DNA from: Fimenecus sp900545625 | GTDB lineage: Bacteria; Bacillota; Clostridia; Oscillospirales; Acutalibacteraceae | Reading direction: 5' to 3' | NCBI GenBank assembly: GCA_963931525.1 | Contig: OZ007023.1 | Location: 1 to 64,000 of the forward strand | Length of the DNA: 64,000 nt | Part shown: positions 51,295-59,234 of the stretch, piece by piece | How the letters are laid out: each line of letters opens with the position of its first letter | How positions within the stretch are numbered: the stretch's first letter is position 1 | Position numbers and translations under genes: made by a program | Notes under the pieces: model-generated | Told to the model about the DNA's origin: nothing | Databases searched by the model: none | What the model saw: only the letters and a program-made list of their open reading frames with translations

Positions 51295-51401
51295 GTCATG
51301 CTTATTTTGCGGATGCTATACAAAAAACTAACGACGTATAGATATAGTATAGACATAGTGCAAGCTATGCCTTAGTTTTGTTGTACTGCTCTGTGCATTA
51401 T

Positions 51402-51447
51402 AAATGCAGGTCAATGCTCATGTTGAGGATTGACCTGCATTTTTTTG
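51402..51447 (+). terminator. Second, strong attenuator before the operon genes
   Basis: Perfect 14-base arms (AAATGCAGGTCAAT and its complement) followed by a T run to 51447. It is only 25 bases before the first structural gene, so transcription must be relieved for expression. Another stem (AAAACTAA/TTAGTTTT, about 51325-51379) lies between the two. Confidence 0.82.
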
Positions 51448-51471
51448 TGTAAAAAGGACGAGTGAAATATA

Positions 51472-51657
51472 ATGCTTAAAAAATATTGGATAAAATGTCC
51501 GATTTGTAACGGAAAGACGAGAGTTCAAGTATTTCATAATACTGTATTAAAAGATTTTCCTCTTTTCTGCCCTAAATGCAAATTGACGCATATCATTGAT
51601 GTAGAAAAATTAGAGATTGTAATCAAAAATACAGAAAAACAAACTTTTATTATTTAG
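51472..51657 (+). CDS. Cysteine-rich KTR-domain protein
   Basis: 61 residues with CPICNGKTRVQV and CPKC, a two-knuckle zinc ribbon of the Cys-rich KTR family. Such small proteins commonly precede tetracycline or other ribosome-related resistance genes in Tn916/Tn1549-type elements. Sixteen bases separate it from the methyltransferase. Confidence 0.82.
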   Translation: MLKKYWIKCPICNGKTRVQVFHNTVLKDFPLFCPKCKLTHIIDVEKLEIVIKNTEKQTFII

Positions 51658-51673
51658 AAGAAAGGATATAAAA

Positions 51674-52657
51674 ATGAAACGTTTACCTAAATATACGCCT
51701 GCGGAAGTACGGAATGATCCATACGGATTTACTTACAAAGAAATGTCGGAAGTTATTGGCGAGAATGAAGCAAAAGCCTTATATGAAGAATTATATAAGC
51801 AATTACCACGCAAAAAAAATCTATCAATGTTGGTAAAAAATATTTGCAAAAGCAGTGATACTGAAAAGTATGTTTACGAACTGAAAGACAACAAATACAT
51901 TGAAACGGTTTTTATCAAGCGGCGAGATGGTGGAACTGTTTGCGTGAGCACACAAGTCGGTTGTCCTGTTGGTTGTATTTTTTGTGAGTCCGGGCGAAAT
52001 GGCTTTGTTCGTAATCTAACATCGTCAGAAATCGTACAACAGATTATATTGTTGCGTCGAAAAGTAAACCGTATCGTTTTTATGGGTATGGGAGAGCCTT
52101 TATTCAATTATGACAACTTGATAAAAGCAATCCATATTCTCCGAGATAGATATGGGCTCAACTTTCCAACCGACGGCATTACCATATCAACAGTTGGTCC
52201 GGTCGATCAATTAAAAAAATTGCGCGAGGAACATCTTAAAATTCAGTTGACAATATCTTTACACGCAGCAACACAATCTGCAAGAAATCGTATTATTCCT
52301 CACATGCGCATATATGCTATTGAAGATGTTGTTAAGCAAGCCTTATCCTATTCTGAAAGGCATAATCGCAAAATTGTCTTTGCGTATTTGCTTTTACCGG
52401 GTATAAATGACCGGCCCTCAGATGTAAGACAACTTGCAAAATGGTTTCGGGGCAAAAAAGTTATGATTAACGTGTTACAATACAACCCAACAAGCAATTC
52501 AAGAATTAAAGCACCACAGAAACGGGAAATAGTTGCATTCAAACATCAATTAGAGCAAGCAGGACTTGAAGTTACTATGAGAGTTTCTCATGGCAGAGAG
52601 ATTAACGCGGCTTGTGGACAGTTAGCTAACACATATAATAAATTCAAAAAAAAATGA
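51674..52657 (+). CDS. RlmN/Cfr-family radical SAM 23S rRNA methyltransferase
   Basis: 327 residues. The radical SAM motif is C-x3-C-x2-C in VGCPVGCIFC. The Cys before it (TVCVSTQVGC) and the C-terminal Cys in INAACGQL match the two methyl-transfer cysteines of RlmN and Cfr. The GMGEPLFN motif is also present. The enzyme should methylate A2503 of 23S rRNA. Cfr (C8) gives resistance to phenicols, lincosamides, oxazolidinones, pleuromutilins and streptogramin A; RlmN (C2) is housekeeping. Its ICE location and attenuated leader favour a Cfr-like role, but which carbon is modified cannot be told from this. AAAGGA precedes ATG 51674. Confidence 0.85.
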   Translation: MKRLPKYTPAEVRNDPYGFTYKEMSEVIGENEAKALYEELYKQLPRKKNLSMLVKNICKSSDTEKYVYELKDNKYIETVFIKRRDGGTVCVSTQVGCPVGCIFCESGRNGFVRNLTSSEIVQQIILLRRKVNRIVFMGMGEPLFNYDNLIKAIHILRDRYGLNFPTDGITISTVGPVDQLKKLREEHLKIQLTISLHAATQSARNRIIPHMRIYAIEDVVKQALSYSERHNRKIVFAYLLLPGINDRPSDVRQLAKWFRGKKVMINVLQYNPTSNSRIKAPQKREIVAFKHQLEQAGLEVTMRVSHGREINAACGQLANTYNKFKKK

Positions 52658-52684
52658 TTAAAAGTGCCAGACGCATAGACGCAG

Positions 52685-52732
52685 AGCCGATAACGCATTA
52701 GGTCAAAAAACCTATGTGTTATCGGCTTTTTT
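52685..52732 (+). terminator. Terminator of the Cfr-like operon
   Basis: Perfect ten-base arms (AGCCGATAAC and its complement) with an inner TAGGT/ACCTA pairing and six T. Confidence 0.88.
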
Positions 52733-52810
52733 ATTTAATATTGCGCAAAAGCCGCTGTTCCCTATTATAGAATGGATTGCGGGTAGTGTATTAAAGTCGC
52801 CCTTTTTTAA

Positions 52811-52855
52811 GGATACGGCGGTATCGGGGAGGTATCGCCGTGTCCATTTTTATTT
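52811..52855 (+). terminator. Second hairpin upstream of the sigma-factor gene
   Basis: Arms of 13 bases with wobble positions (GGATACGGCGGTA and TATCGCCGTGTCC) followed by ATTTTTATTT. With the hairpins at 52685 and 52968 it isolates the sigma-factor gene from the Cfr-like operon. I see no gene in 52733-53130. Confidence 0.7.
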
Positions 52856-52967
52856 ACTGTAACCCGCCTAATGCTTTGCGGTCAAAAAAAGCTATGCTCC
52901 GCAAGCGGGATATTCCGGCTATGAATGTGAACTGTCAATACATTTAGCTACTGCTTACATTTCCTTT

Positions 52968-53001
52968 GCGCCCGTCCGCGTCTTGCGGACGGGCGCATTT
53001 T
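52968..53001 (+). terminator. Third hairpin upstream of the sigma-factor gene
   Basis: Perfect 11-base arms (GCGCCCGTCCG and its complement), seven-base loop, followed by ATTTTG. Confidence 0.72.
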
Positions 53002-53130
53002 GCTTTTTTCAACTTTTTTCTGAAAAGCGCACTCAAGAGCCATCTCCCGAACGGGTACGGAGCGAAAGGGGCAGAGAGGACAAGCCCTTAACTCCCGTCC
53101 TCTACTCCACGCGGGAAGGAGGTGAACTCT

Positions 53131-53568
53131 ATGGAGCTATCTTCTTCCGACAAGGAAAGAATACAACATCAGTACGACGCATTAGCAAAGAAAACTTTGG
53201 TCGGCGAAGCGAAAAGCCACCGCCGCACTCTTGCGAAACGCGCAGCACGCGAAGTTACTTTTTCGGATTTGAGCGAAAGCGAACTCGCGCAGCTTTTCAC
53301 AACGGACGAATACGAAAGCGATTATTTCCGTTTTCAAGTGTCCGGCTTTGATGTACTCGTCAAAAATGAACTGCTTGCCGAAGCCCTTAACGCTTTGCCC
53401 GAAAGGAAACGCGACATTATCCTTTTGTCCTACTTCTTGGATATGAGCGACGCGGAAATTGGCGAACTGCTGAATGTTGTACGCACGACGGTTTTCCGGC
53501 ACAGGAAATCCGCGCTTGCGAAAATCAAACAGTATTTGGAGGGAAAAGCAGATGATGAATACCGTTAG
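53131..53568 (+). CDS. Sigma-70-family regulator of the recombination module
   Basis: 145 residues from ATG 53131 (AAGGAGG upstream; the in-frame GTG at 53122 overlaps that site). The C-terminal part is sigma region 4 (LNALPERKRDIILLSYFLDMSDAEIGELLNVVRTTVFRHRKSALAKI). No clear region 2 is visible, so it may be an activator rather than a full sigma factor. Such genes precede the recombinase in Tn916/Tn1549-like elements. Confidence 0.85.
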   Translation: MELSSSDKERIQHQYDALAKKTLVGEAKSHRRTLAKRAAREVTFSDLSESELAQLFTTDEYESDYFRFQVSGFDVLVKNELLAEALNALPERKRDIILLSYFLDMSDAEIGELLNVVRTTVFRHRKSALAKIKQYLEGKADDEYR

Positions 53569-53794
53569 GAAGTCTGAAAATCTGTTGCCGTTCCCTGTCA
53601 TTTCCGCAGCGGCAAACGGCGACACAACCGCCATGTGCGCGATCTTGAAGCACTACGAGGGTTACATAGCGAAACTTTGTACCCGCACGCTGAAAGACGA
53701 CGCGGGCAATACCTATTCCTATGTGGACGAGGAAATGCGTAACAGGCTGCAAGTGCGCCTTATTACCCGCACCCTTGCTTTTCATGTAGGATAA
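53552..53794 (+). CDS. Small helix-turn-helix protein (HTH_16-like)
   Basis: 80 residues from ATG 53552 (GGAGGG eight bases upstream), overlapping the sigma-factor gene. VISAAANGDTTAMCAILKHYEGYIAKLC is the pattern of the conjugative-transposon HTH family. Regulator of excision or transfer, by position. Confidence 0.82.
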   Translation: MMNTVRKSENLLPFPVISAAANGDTTAMCAILKHYEGYIAKLCTRTLKDDAGNTYSYVDEEMRNRLQVRLITRTLAFHVG

Positions 53795-53799
53795 TCTTT

Positions 53800-54195
53800 T
53801 AGCCCATGCGGGGAGCGTGTCCCCTTTCCACGCTTCCCGTTATGGGCTATTTGTCGTTCCGCAAAAGCATATCCGCTGTTGATGTGCTTTTGCAGGCCGA
53901 CAAAGCCTATTGTTCTTTGACAAAGAAAGCGGCCTTTGGTGCGCAGCATAACAGGCAAACGGGTACATTCCGTCTGTACCGAGCCAGTCGGCGGGTACGC
54001 CATGACAGCTTTTCCCCATAGGGGAAAAGCCGAGCGAGAACTACCGCGCCGTAAAACAGGTTTAGCAGCTTGTGGGCGACGACATACAAGGCGGCACAAT
54101 GATACTCCCGCGTTGAACACCCTCAAAGTATTGCGCGGCGCACCCATAAGCATGGGCCGGGGTGAAACTCCCGTGAGGTTGCAGCTAACAACCGC
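53800..54195 (+). ncRNA. Candidate structured RNA upstream of tnpW
   Basis: About 460 bases without a convincing gene but with a chain of hairpins: TAGCCCAT/ATGGGCTA enclosing GAGCGTG/CACGCTTC near 53802-53850; GCAAAAGCA/TGCTTTTGC with outer TTTGTCG/CGACAAA; perfect GCTTTTCCCC/GGGGAAAAGC at 54008-54030; CCCAT/ATGGG at 54143-54156; GGGGT/ACTCC near 54159-54173; GGTTG/CAACC at 54177-54193. None ends in a T run. A 105-residue frame crosses it but has no ribosome-binding site and odd composition. I do not recognise a known RNA class. Confidence 0.4.
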
Positions 54196-54252
54196 CCGTT
54201 TTTGCCTTTTGACGAATATAGTTTATCCATACAGGAAAAGGAGGTTTTTCTA

Positions 54253-54426
54253 ATGGATAAAAAACAGACAATTACAACCGAACGCAAAATAGGGAAAATC
54301 ACCTATCTTGTTCAAGCGTTGCCGAGTGAAAAGGCAACCGATACAATCCATAAAAAGATTGAGAAACTCATTGTAAAGGATTTGCAGAAAAAGCCCGGAA
54401 ATCCGGGATTTTTAGCGTCCGAGTAG
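54253..54426 (+). CDS. tnpW: TnpW, small transposon-encoded protein
   Basis: 57 residues from ATG 54253 with AAAGGAGG upstream. The sequence (RKIGKITYLVQALPSEKATDTIHKKIEKLI) is the TnpW pattern of elements carrying large serine recombinases. It sits 77 bases before the recombinase and is presumably its accessory factor; the molecular role is not established. Confidence 0.8.
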   Translation: MDKKQTITTERKIGKITYLVQALPSEKATDTIHKKIEKLIVKDLQKKPGNPGFLASE

Positions 54427-54503
54427 TGCATTAGGCGGCGGGATATGGTATAATGATAGCAACACATTATACCTGTTTATTCGGCTGTCGGAAAGGAGGA
54501 CTA

Positions 54504-56177
54504 ATGTTACAGTCGAATAAAATCACCGCCCTTTACTGCCGTTTAAGTCAAGAGGATATGCAAGCCGGAGAAAGCGGAAGCATACAGCACCAAAAAATGA
54601 TACTTCAACGCTATGCGGACGAACACCATTTTTTGAACACAAAGTTTTTTGTGGACGACGGATTTTCCGGCGTGAGTTTTGAGCGCGAGGGGCTGCAAGC
54701 GATGTTGCAGGAAGTGGAAGCCGGACGAGTGGCGACGGTCATTACCAAAGACCTTTCCCGTCTTGGCAGAAACTATCTGAAAACGGGCGAACTCATAGAG
54801 ATTGTATTTCCCGAAAACGGAGTACGCTATATCGCGATCAACGACGGAGTTGACACAGCGCGGGAGGATAACGAGTTTACCCCCTTGCGGAACTGGTTTA
54901 ACGAGTTTTACGCCCGCGACACAAGCAAGAAAATCCGCGCAGTTAAACAGGCACAGGCGCAAAAAGGCGAGCGCGTCAACGGGGAATATCCATACGGCTA
55001 TATCCCAGACCCGAACAACCGCCACCACCTTATACCCGACCCGGAAACCGCGCCGATTGTCAAACAGGTTTTCGCTATGTTTGTTAGCGGCGTGCGTATG
55101 TGCGAAATCCAAAAATGGCTTGCGGAAAACAAAGTCTTGACGATTGGAGCGTTGCGCTATCAGCGTACAGGACAGGCGCGGTATCAGCGGGCAATGATCG
55201 CCCCCTATACTTGGCCGGACAAAACGCTCTATGACATATTAGCAAGGCAGGAATATTTAGGGCATACCATAACCGCGAAAACTCACAAGGTATCCTACAA
55301 GTCGAAAAAGACCCGGAAGAACGAAGAAGAACAACGCTATTTCTTCCCAAACACCCATGAGCCGCTTGTTGACGAGGAAACCTTTGAACTTGCGCAAAAG
55401 CGGATTGCTACCCGCCACCGCCCGACAAAAGCAGCGGAGATTGATATTTTTTCCGGCTTGCTGTTTTGCGCTGGTTGCAGACATAAGATGTATTACCAAC
55501 AGGGCGTAAATATCGAGCCGCGCAAGTTTTCCTATTCTTGCGGCGCATGGCGCAACAGGGCAAGGACAGGCAGCGAGTGTACCTCTCATTATATCCGCAA
55601 AAACGTACTTCTTGATTTAGTGCTGGAAGATATGCGGCGGGTTTTGCGGTATGTTAAGGAACACGAACAGGACTTTATCTGTAAAGCTACCGAGTACGGC
55701 GACATGGAAGCGAGAAAGGCATTAGCGCAGCAGCAAAAGGAACTTTTCAAAGCACAGGCGCGTATGACCGAACTTGACACGCTTTTCCGCAAGCTGTATG
55801 AGGACAACGCATTAGGCAGACTGACAGATGAACGGTTTGTGTTTCTAACTTCCGGCTATGAGGACGAAAAGAAATCCCTTGCCGCAAGGATAGACGAGTT
55901 ACAACAGCAGATCGCAACCGTTACCGAGCGAAAAAGGGATATATCAAGGTTTATTCAGATTGTCGGGAAATACAGCGACATACAGGAATTGACCTATGAA
56001 AACGTCCATGAGTTTATCGACCGTATTTTGATACATGAATTAGACCGGGAAACCAACACCCGGAAAATCGAAATCCATTATAGCTTTGTCGGACAGGTTG
56101 ATACCGAGCAGGAGCCGACGCAAGTTGTCAACCATGACCGCCGCAACATGGTAGATGTAAAAAGTATCGCTATCTAA
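54504..56177 (+). CDS. Large serine recombinase (integrase) of ICE-2
   Basis: 557 residues from ATG 54504 (GAAAGGAGGA upstream). The catalytic serine is in ITALYCRLSQED; resolvase core through KDLSRLGRNYL; recombinase domain; zinc ribbon (LLFCAGCRHKMYY to GSECTSHYI); C-terminal coiled coil. It should excise and integrate ICE-2 through the ends at 29994 and 56187. Its stop codon lies within the right terminal arm, ten bases from the core, so the gene reaches the very end of the element. Confidence 0.94.
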   Translation: MLQSNKITALYCRLSQEDMQAGESGSIQHQKMILQRYADEHHFLNTKFFVDDGFSGVSFEREGLQAMLQEVEAGRVATVITKDLSRLGRNYLKTGELIEIVFPENGVRYIAINDGVDTAREDNEFTPLRNWFNEFYARDTSKKIRAVKQAQAQKGERVNGEYPYGYIPDPNNRHHLIPDPETAPIVKQVFAMFVSGVRMCEIQKWLAENKVLTIGALRYQRTGQARYQRAMIAPYTWPDKTLYDILARQEYLGHTITAKTHKVSYKSKKTRKNEEEQRYFFPNTHEPLVDEETFELAQKRIATRHRPTKAAEIDIFSGLLFCAGCRHKMYYQQGVNIEPRKFSYSCGAWRNRARTGSECTSHYIRKNVLLDLVLEDMRRVLRYVKEHEQDFICKATEYGDMEARKALAQQQKELFKAQARMTELDTLFRKLYEDNALGRLTDERFVFLTSGYEDEKKSLAARIDELQQQIATVTERKRDISRFIQIVGKYSDIQELTYENVHEFIDRILIHELDRETNTRKIEIHYSFVGQVDTEQEPTQVVNHDRRNMVDVKSIAI

Positions 56178-56187
56178 CCCCAGCAAA
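56165..56187 (-). other. Right attachment site of ICE-2 (core and recombinase arm)
   Basis: On the minus strand: core TT (56187-56186), TGCTGGGGTTA, then GATAGCGATA at 56174-56165. Spacing equals that of the left end. Confidence 0.82.
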
Positions 56188-56376
56188 ATTTGTTCCCGTA
56201 TATCCGTCATCGACATAGAATTTTGTATCGGTCAACCCCTTTTCCTTTGCCTTTTGACAAAGCAAGCGTTTCTGATTAACAACGGAATTGCTATCACCGT
56301 CCATTCCGTCATCACGGGACAGACGGCAGTAAAGCGCCGTTATCCCGATTTTGTTTTTGTTAGTTTTCGGCTGCAT
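56186..56376 (-). pseudogene. N-terminal fragment of the serine recombinase interrupted by ICE-2
   Basis: 64 codons from ATG 56376 (AAGGAGG upstream): catalytic ITALYCRLSRDDG, then KFYVDDGYTGTNF, where ICE-2 starts. Read on across the junction it would continue for 13 codons to a stop. It belongs with the fragment at 29921-29995 and with the small gene overlapping its start, so it was the integrase of element 3, now inactive. Confidence 0.92.
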
Positions 56377-56623
56377 TGTTTTCCTCCTTCCCGGCAGCCG
56401 TACAATCATATTCAGCGTTTATTATATTATTTGTATTAACAGACGGCAAATCTGCGAAATCGCTTGTGATATAATTTCCAATACGGTTATTCAGCAAGGT
56501 GTTTTTACTCGGTTTTTTGTAATCGGGCTTTTGAAATCTTGACTCAACTACGTATTTAACGCCGTTAACGATATATTCTTTCGGTGAGCCGCCGAAGCCT
56601 ACAATAAACTTATTCATACGCAC
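56360..56623 (-). CDS. Small recombinase-associated protein of element 3
   Basis: 87 residues (KFIVGFGGSPKEYIVNGVKYVVESRF, IGNYITSDFADL, AEYDCTAAGKEEN). It overlaps the start of the broken recombinase by 17 bases, as a TnpW-like partner would. I recall similar genes before serine recombinases in Clostridia elements; function unknown. Confidence 0.75.
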   Translation of the reverse strand: MRMNKFIVGFGGSPKEYIVNGVKYVVESRFQKPDYKKPSKNTLLNNRIGNYITSDFADLPSVNTNNIINAEYDCTAAGKEENNAAEN

Positions 56624-56628
56624 GCTCC

Positions 56629-57513
56629 TTATCTTGCGTCGCGGTTGTGCTGACGGTCGTATTCTTTTTTTACAAGCTTAAGCAAATATTCCAGCATTTC
56701 AGCCGGTGTCATAGATGACGGCACATATTTACGAATATCGTCCATTGGAATTTTTAGCTTTTCCACCTGATTTGGCTTGACCTCTGCCATAATCTCGGTA
56801 ACGGTATCGTAATTTAATTTGCCTTCCTCAAACGCCTTTCGCATACGGCGGGCTTGTGCGTGTGACGGAAAGCATTCGGTTTCGTCAATACGGTCAACAA
56901 TATCTCTTTGAGCCTCTTCATTAAGGAAGGAAAGCTCATAAGCCGGTAGCATTTTCATTTTACCGCTATCAACAAACTGCTGTAATTCCGGCACAAGATA
57001 GGTCAGGCGAATAAGGCGTTGCACGGTACGTCCGCTGTCGATGTCGGAAATTAACTCCGCACTCACATCTGACTTCTCGACATTCTGTCGTGAAGTCCCT
57101 TGATGTCGGATTGCGTCAAGCTTCATCCGGTAAGACCGAGCCTTTTCCATAAGCGTCAGGTTTTCTCTCTGGCAGTTAGAATCCACCATCATCACCGTTG
57201 CCGCGTCACGGTCGATAAAATGCACAACCGCCGGGACTTCCTTCATTCCAAGGAGCTCGGCGGCGTGTACTCGGCGGTGACCGGATATGATTTCATATTC
57301 CTCCGGTTTGTCTTCAAGCGGACAAACAATAATGCGGCTTAACAGTCCATATTGCTTTATGCTTTCGGTCAGCTCTGCCATGGACTCATCATCTATTACC
57401 TTGTACGGGTGATTGCGGAATGGGTGAAGCTTTTCAAGCTTAATACTCATAAGCTTCGGTTTAGGTTGTTTTACTACCTTTTCGGCAGACATTTCGGCTT
57501 CTTTCTTCATCAT
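56629..57513 (-). CDS. parB: ParB/Spo0J-family partition-like protein
   Basis: 294 residues. ParB N-terminal domain with EIISGHRRVHAAELLG, then a helical DNA-binding part (RLIRLTYLVPELQQFVDSGKMKMLPAYELSFL). AAGGAG precedes ATG 57513. No parA is beside it, so it may act as a CTPase-type DNA-binding regulator of the mobile element rather than in partition. The gap 57514-57631 shows no gene. Confidence 0.9.
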   Translation of the reverse strand: MMKKEAEMSAEKVVKQPKPKLMSIKLEKLHPFRNHPYKVIDDESMAELTESIKQYGLLSRIIVCPLEDKPEEYEIISGHRRVHAAELLGMKEVPAVVHFIDRDAATVMMVDSNCQRENLTLMEKARSYRMKLDAIRHQGTSRQNVEKSDVSAELISDIDSGRTVQRLIRLTYLVPELQQFVDSGKMKMLPAYELSFLNEEAQRDIVDRIDETECFPSHAQARRMRKAFEEGKLNYDTVTEIMAEVKPNQVEKLKIPMDDIRKYVPSSMTPAEMLEYLLKLVKKEYDRQHNRDAR

Positions 57514-57631
57514 AAAATCTCCTTAAATTTTCTTTGTCTGCCGTTTCTTTTGTAAAAAATAATGTATATAAAAATATGCTTGAAACGGCAGTTTGGTTTG
57601 CTTTTGTCATAATTACTGCCTTTCAATACTG

Positions 57632-57976
57632 TCATTTTCGGTTTTCGCCGTAGTGCGCTTCTGCGAATAATCCTTTGAAGGTAATTTCGCAATCGTAATT
57701 GTTTATCTCTTTTGATAGGTTGTAATATTTCGTTTTTATCGCTTCTGATAAAATACTGCCACAGAGCCAAATGTGGGCTACATTGGTTTCCAATCTCAAC
57801 ATTAATCTTGTAATTTTGAAAAAGATTTCGGGCGGCTTTTCGTAAACGATCATATCGTTTACAAGCCAATACAAAACGGTTTTCTCAGAGGCGTTGCATA
57901 GTTTACTGAGCCTTAAGAAATATTCTTTTTCGGATTTTGTCATCCGAACGGGGACATAGTGCTTTCCGTTTCTCAA
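57632..57976 (-). CDS. MobC-like mobilisation protein 2
   Basis: 114 residues from TTG 57976, overlapping the preceding stop as TTGA. The N-terminal HYVPVRMTKSEKEYFLRLSKLCNASEKTVLYWLV resembles a ribbon-helix-helix DNA-binding domain, followed by a helical part with EKPPEIFFKITRLMLRLETNVAHIW. No relaxase follows in the visible element. Confidence 0.6.
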   Translation of the reverse strand: MRNGKHYVPVRMTKSEKEYFLRLSKLCNASEKTVLYWLVNDMIVYEKPPEIFFKITRLMLRLETNVAHIWLCGSILSEAIKTKYYNLSKEINNYDCEITFKGLFAEAHYGENRK

Positions 57977-58329
57977 GTGTTCACCTCCTTCGACTTTTCA
58001 ATTTCAACATCCAACTTTTCGGTAAGCTCTGCGGACAATTCTTTTGCTGTTCTGACCGCATTTTCACAGAGATGACTAAACCGTTGCTCATCCAATGTAC
58101 CGATTTGATTAAGAGCAATTAAGTGGTGGTTTATTTCATCACTGATACGTTTAAGTCTGCTGTAATAGCTCTCATAGTCAATACTCGGCGTGTGAACAAG
58201 CTTGCAGTTGGCGATAAGATAGCGAATATACTCGGAGCGATTCATACCGATCTTTCCGGCTTTACGGTCAATTTGTTTCAGTTCCTTATCTGTCAGCCAA
58301 AACTTGATTCTTTCTCTTCTTTTTTCCAT
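57973..58329 (-). CDS. MobC-like mobilisation protein 1
   Basis: 118 residues from ATG 58329 (AAAGGAAG upstream). The N-terminal domain RIKFWLTDKELKQIDRKAGKIGMNRSEYIRYLI is a clear MobC-type ribbon-helix-helix; the C-terminal helix includes RISDEINHHLIALNQIG. The repeats upstream at 58419-58510 may be its oriT. Confidence 0.75.
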   Translation of the reverse strand: MEKRRERIKFWLTDKELKQIDRKAGKIGMNRSEYIRYLIANCKLVHTPSIDYESYYSRLKRISDEINHHLIALNQIGTLDEQRFSHLCENAVRTAKELSAELTEKLDVEIEKSKEVNT

Positions 58330-58418
58330 ATTGAACAACTTCCTTTCATAATCGGATTTTTTCTTCGGGGGTTTTAGGGGCGTGAGCAGCAGCCCCCTAA
58401 CAAGTGTGTTTGCGGTGT

Positions 58419-58510
58419 GTGCACCCAAACGCGTTGCTTGCTAATGCAATGCCATTTGCAAGCGAATAGAATTTGGTGCACCCAAATTCAGTGCTTGCTA
58501 AACCTATGCC
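58419..58510. repeat. Two imperfect direct repeats upstream of the MobC-like genes, candidate oriT of element 3
   Basis: Units at 58419-58453 and 58476-58510 share GTGCACCCAAA, then after five variable bases TGCTTGCTAA, and end in ATGCC. The second contains AATTTGG-TGCAC-CCAAATT. TGCTTGCTA also stands in the ICE-2 oriT candidate beside its inverted repeat. No gene is visible in 58430-58680. Confidence 0.55.
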
Positions 58511-58680
58511 TTTCACTGATTCCGTTTTAATACAATCAATTTTCATCGCCTCTTTTCTGAATTTTTGTATAATAAAAGACCGACTTTTCAGCCGATCCTA
58601 ATTACACCTATACGGCAGCAAAGCATCAAGGTGATGCTTTGGCAAATATTATCGGAAGCGGCTTCCGAAATTCACCGTTC

Positions 58681-59103
58681 TTACCAACTGCCTGTCTTAC
58701 GCACACGAATCAAATATGCTTTAATTTCTTTAACAGTGTACCCCATCCGGTACAGCTTCGCCGCTATTGTTGCCGCTTCAATGACGCTATCTTCACTGTA
58801 ACCGTCCTGCACAAGCATTCTGCCGAGCTGTTCAATAATTTCACCTTTTTGATAACAGGCCGGTCTTGAATTATCTATCCTGAAAATTTTTTCAAGATAC
58901 GGAATATCGCTGTTGTCCTCTAAAAGTCCAAACACGGCGCCACGGTAATATTCTGAAATATGCGTTCTGTGTGTACGGTCAATATCCGATTCACATATGG
59001 CTTTCATGTCCTCCCTATGATCTCTTTGGTATACTGTCGGTCTTCCTCGGCGTTTTTTATTTTCGGAAGCGGTTTCCGAAATTCCGATTTCCCCTTTTTT
59101 CAA
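58681..59103 (-). CDS. Unknown helical protein of element 3
   Basis: 140 residues from TTG 59103, chosen because AAGGAGG lies eight bases before it; an in-frame ATG at 59133 lies upstream of that site. Basic start (KKRRGRPTVYQRD) resembling an AT-hook-like or DNA-binding tail, then helices. I do not recognise a family. A regulatory role is possible from the basic RGRP motif only. Confidence 0.6.
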   Translation of the reverse strand: MKKGEIGISETASENKKRRGRPTVYQRDHREDMKAICESDIDRTHRTHISEYYRGAVFGLLEDNSDIPYLEKIFRIDNSRPACYQKGEIIEQLGRMLVQDGYSEDSVIEAATIAAKLYRMGYTVKEIKAYLIRVRKTGSW

Positions 59104-59234
59104 AATGTTTTCCTCCTTGATTTTTAATTTCATTTTTTGCTTTCCATATACAGTACAGGGTCAAAATTCAAAAATGTTCCTGCGTTCGTGAAAATTTTTT
59201 CGGATTTTTCAAAAATATTTTTTGCGCATAAAAA

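Larger units (their letters stand above)
29994..56187 (+). mobile_element. ICE-2: complete Tn1549-like element with a serine recombinase
   Basis: About 26.2 kb. Both ends are defined by sequence: the AA dinucleotide at 29994-29995 and 56186-56187 is shared with the reconstructed target, and an inverted GATAGCGATA lies 11 bases inside each. The element holds replication, type IV secretion, antirestriction, relaxase/MobC, oriT, a Cfr-like cargo gene, regulators, TnpW and recombinase. All core functions look intact. Confidence 0.9.

Noticed and set aside
53936..54253. 105-residue plus-strand frame (Arg-rich) upstream of tnpW
   Set aside because: No ribosome-binding site, composition typical of non-coding DNA, and it lies over several hairpins. 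I treat the DNA as a candidate RNA instead.
56187..56409. 79-residue minus-strand frame as a complete small gene
   Set aside because: It is the catalytic start of a serine recombinase ending at the ICE-2 junction; the last residues come from the ICE end.
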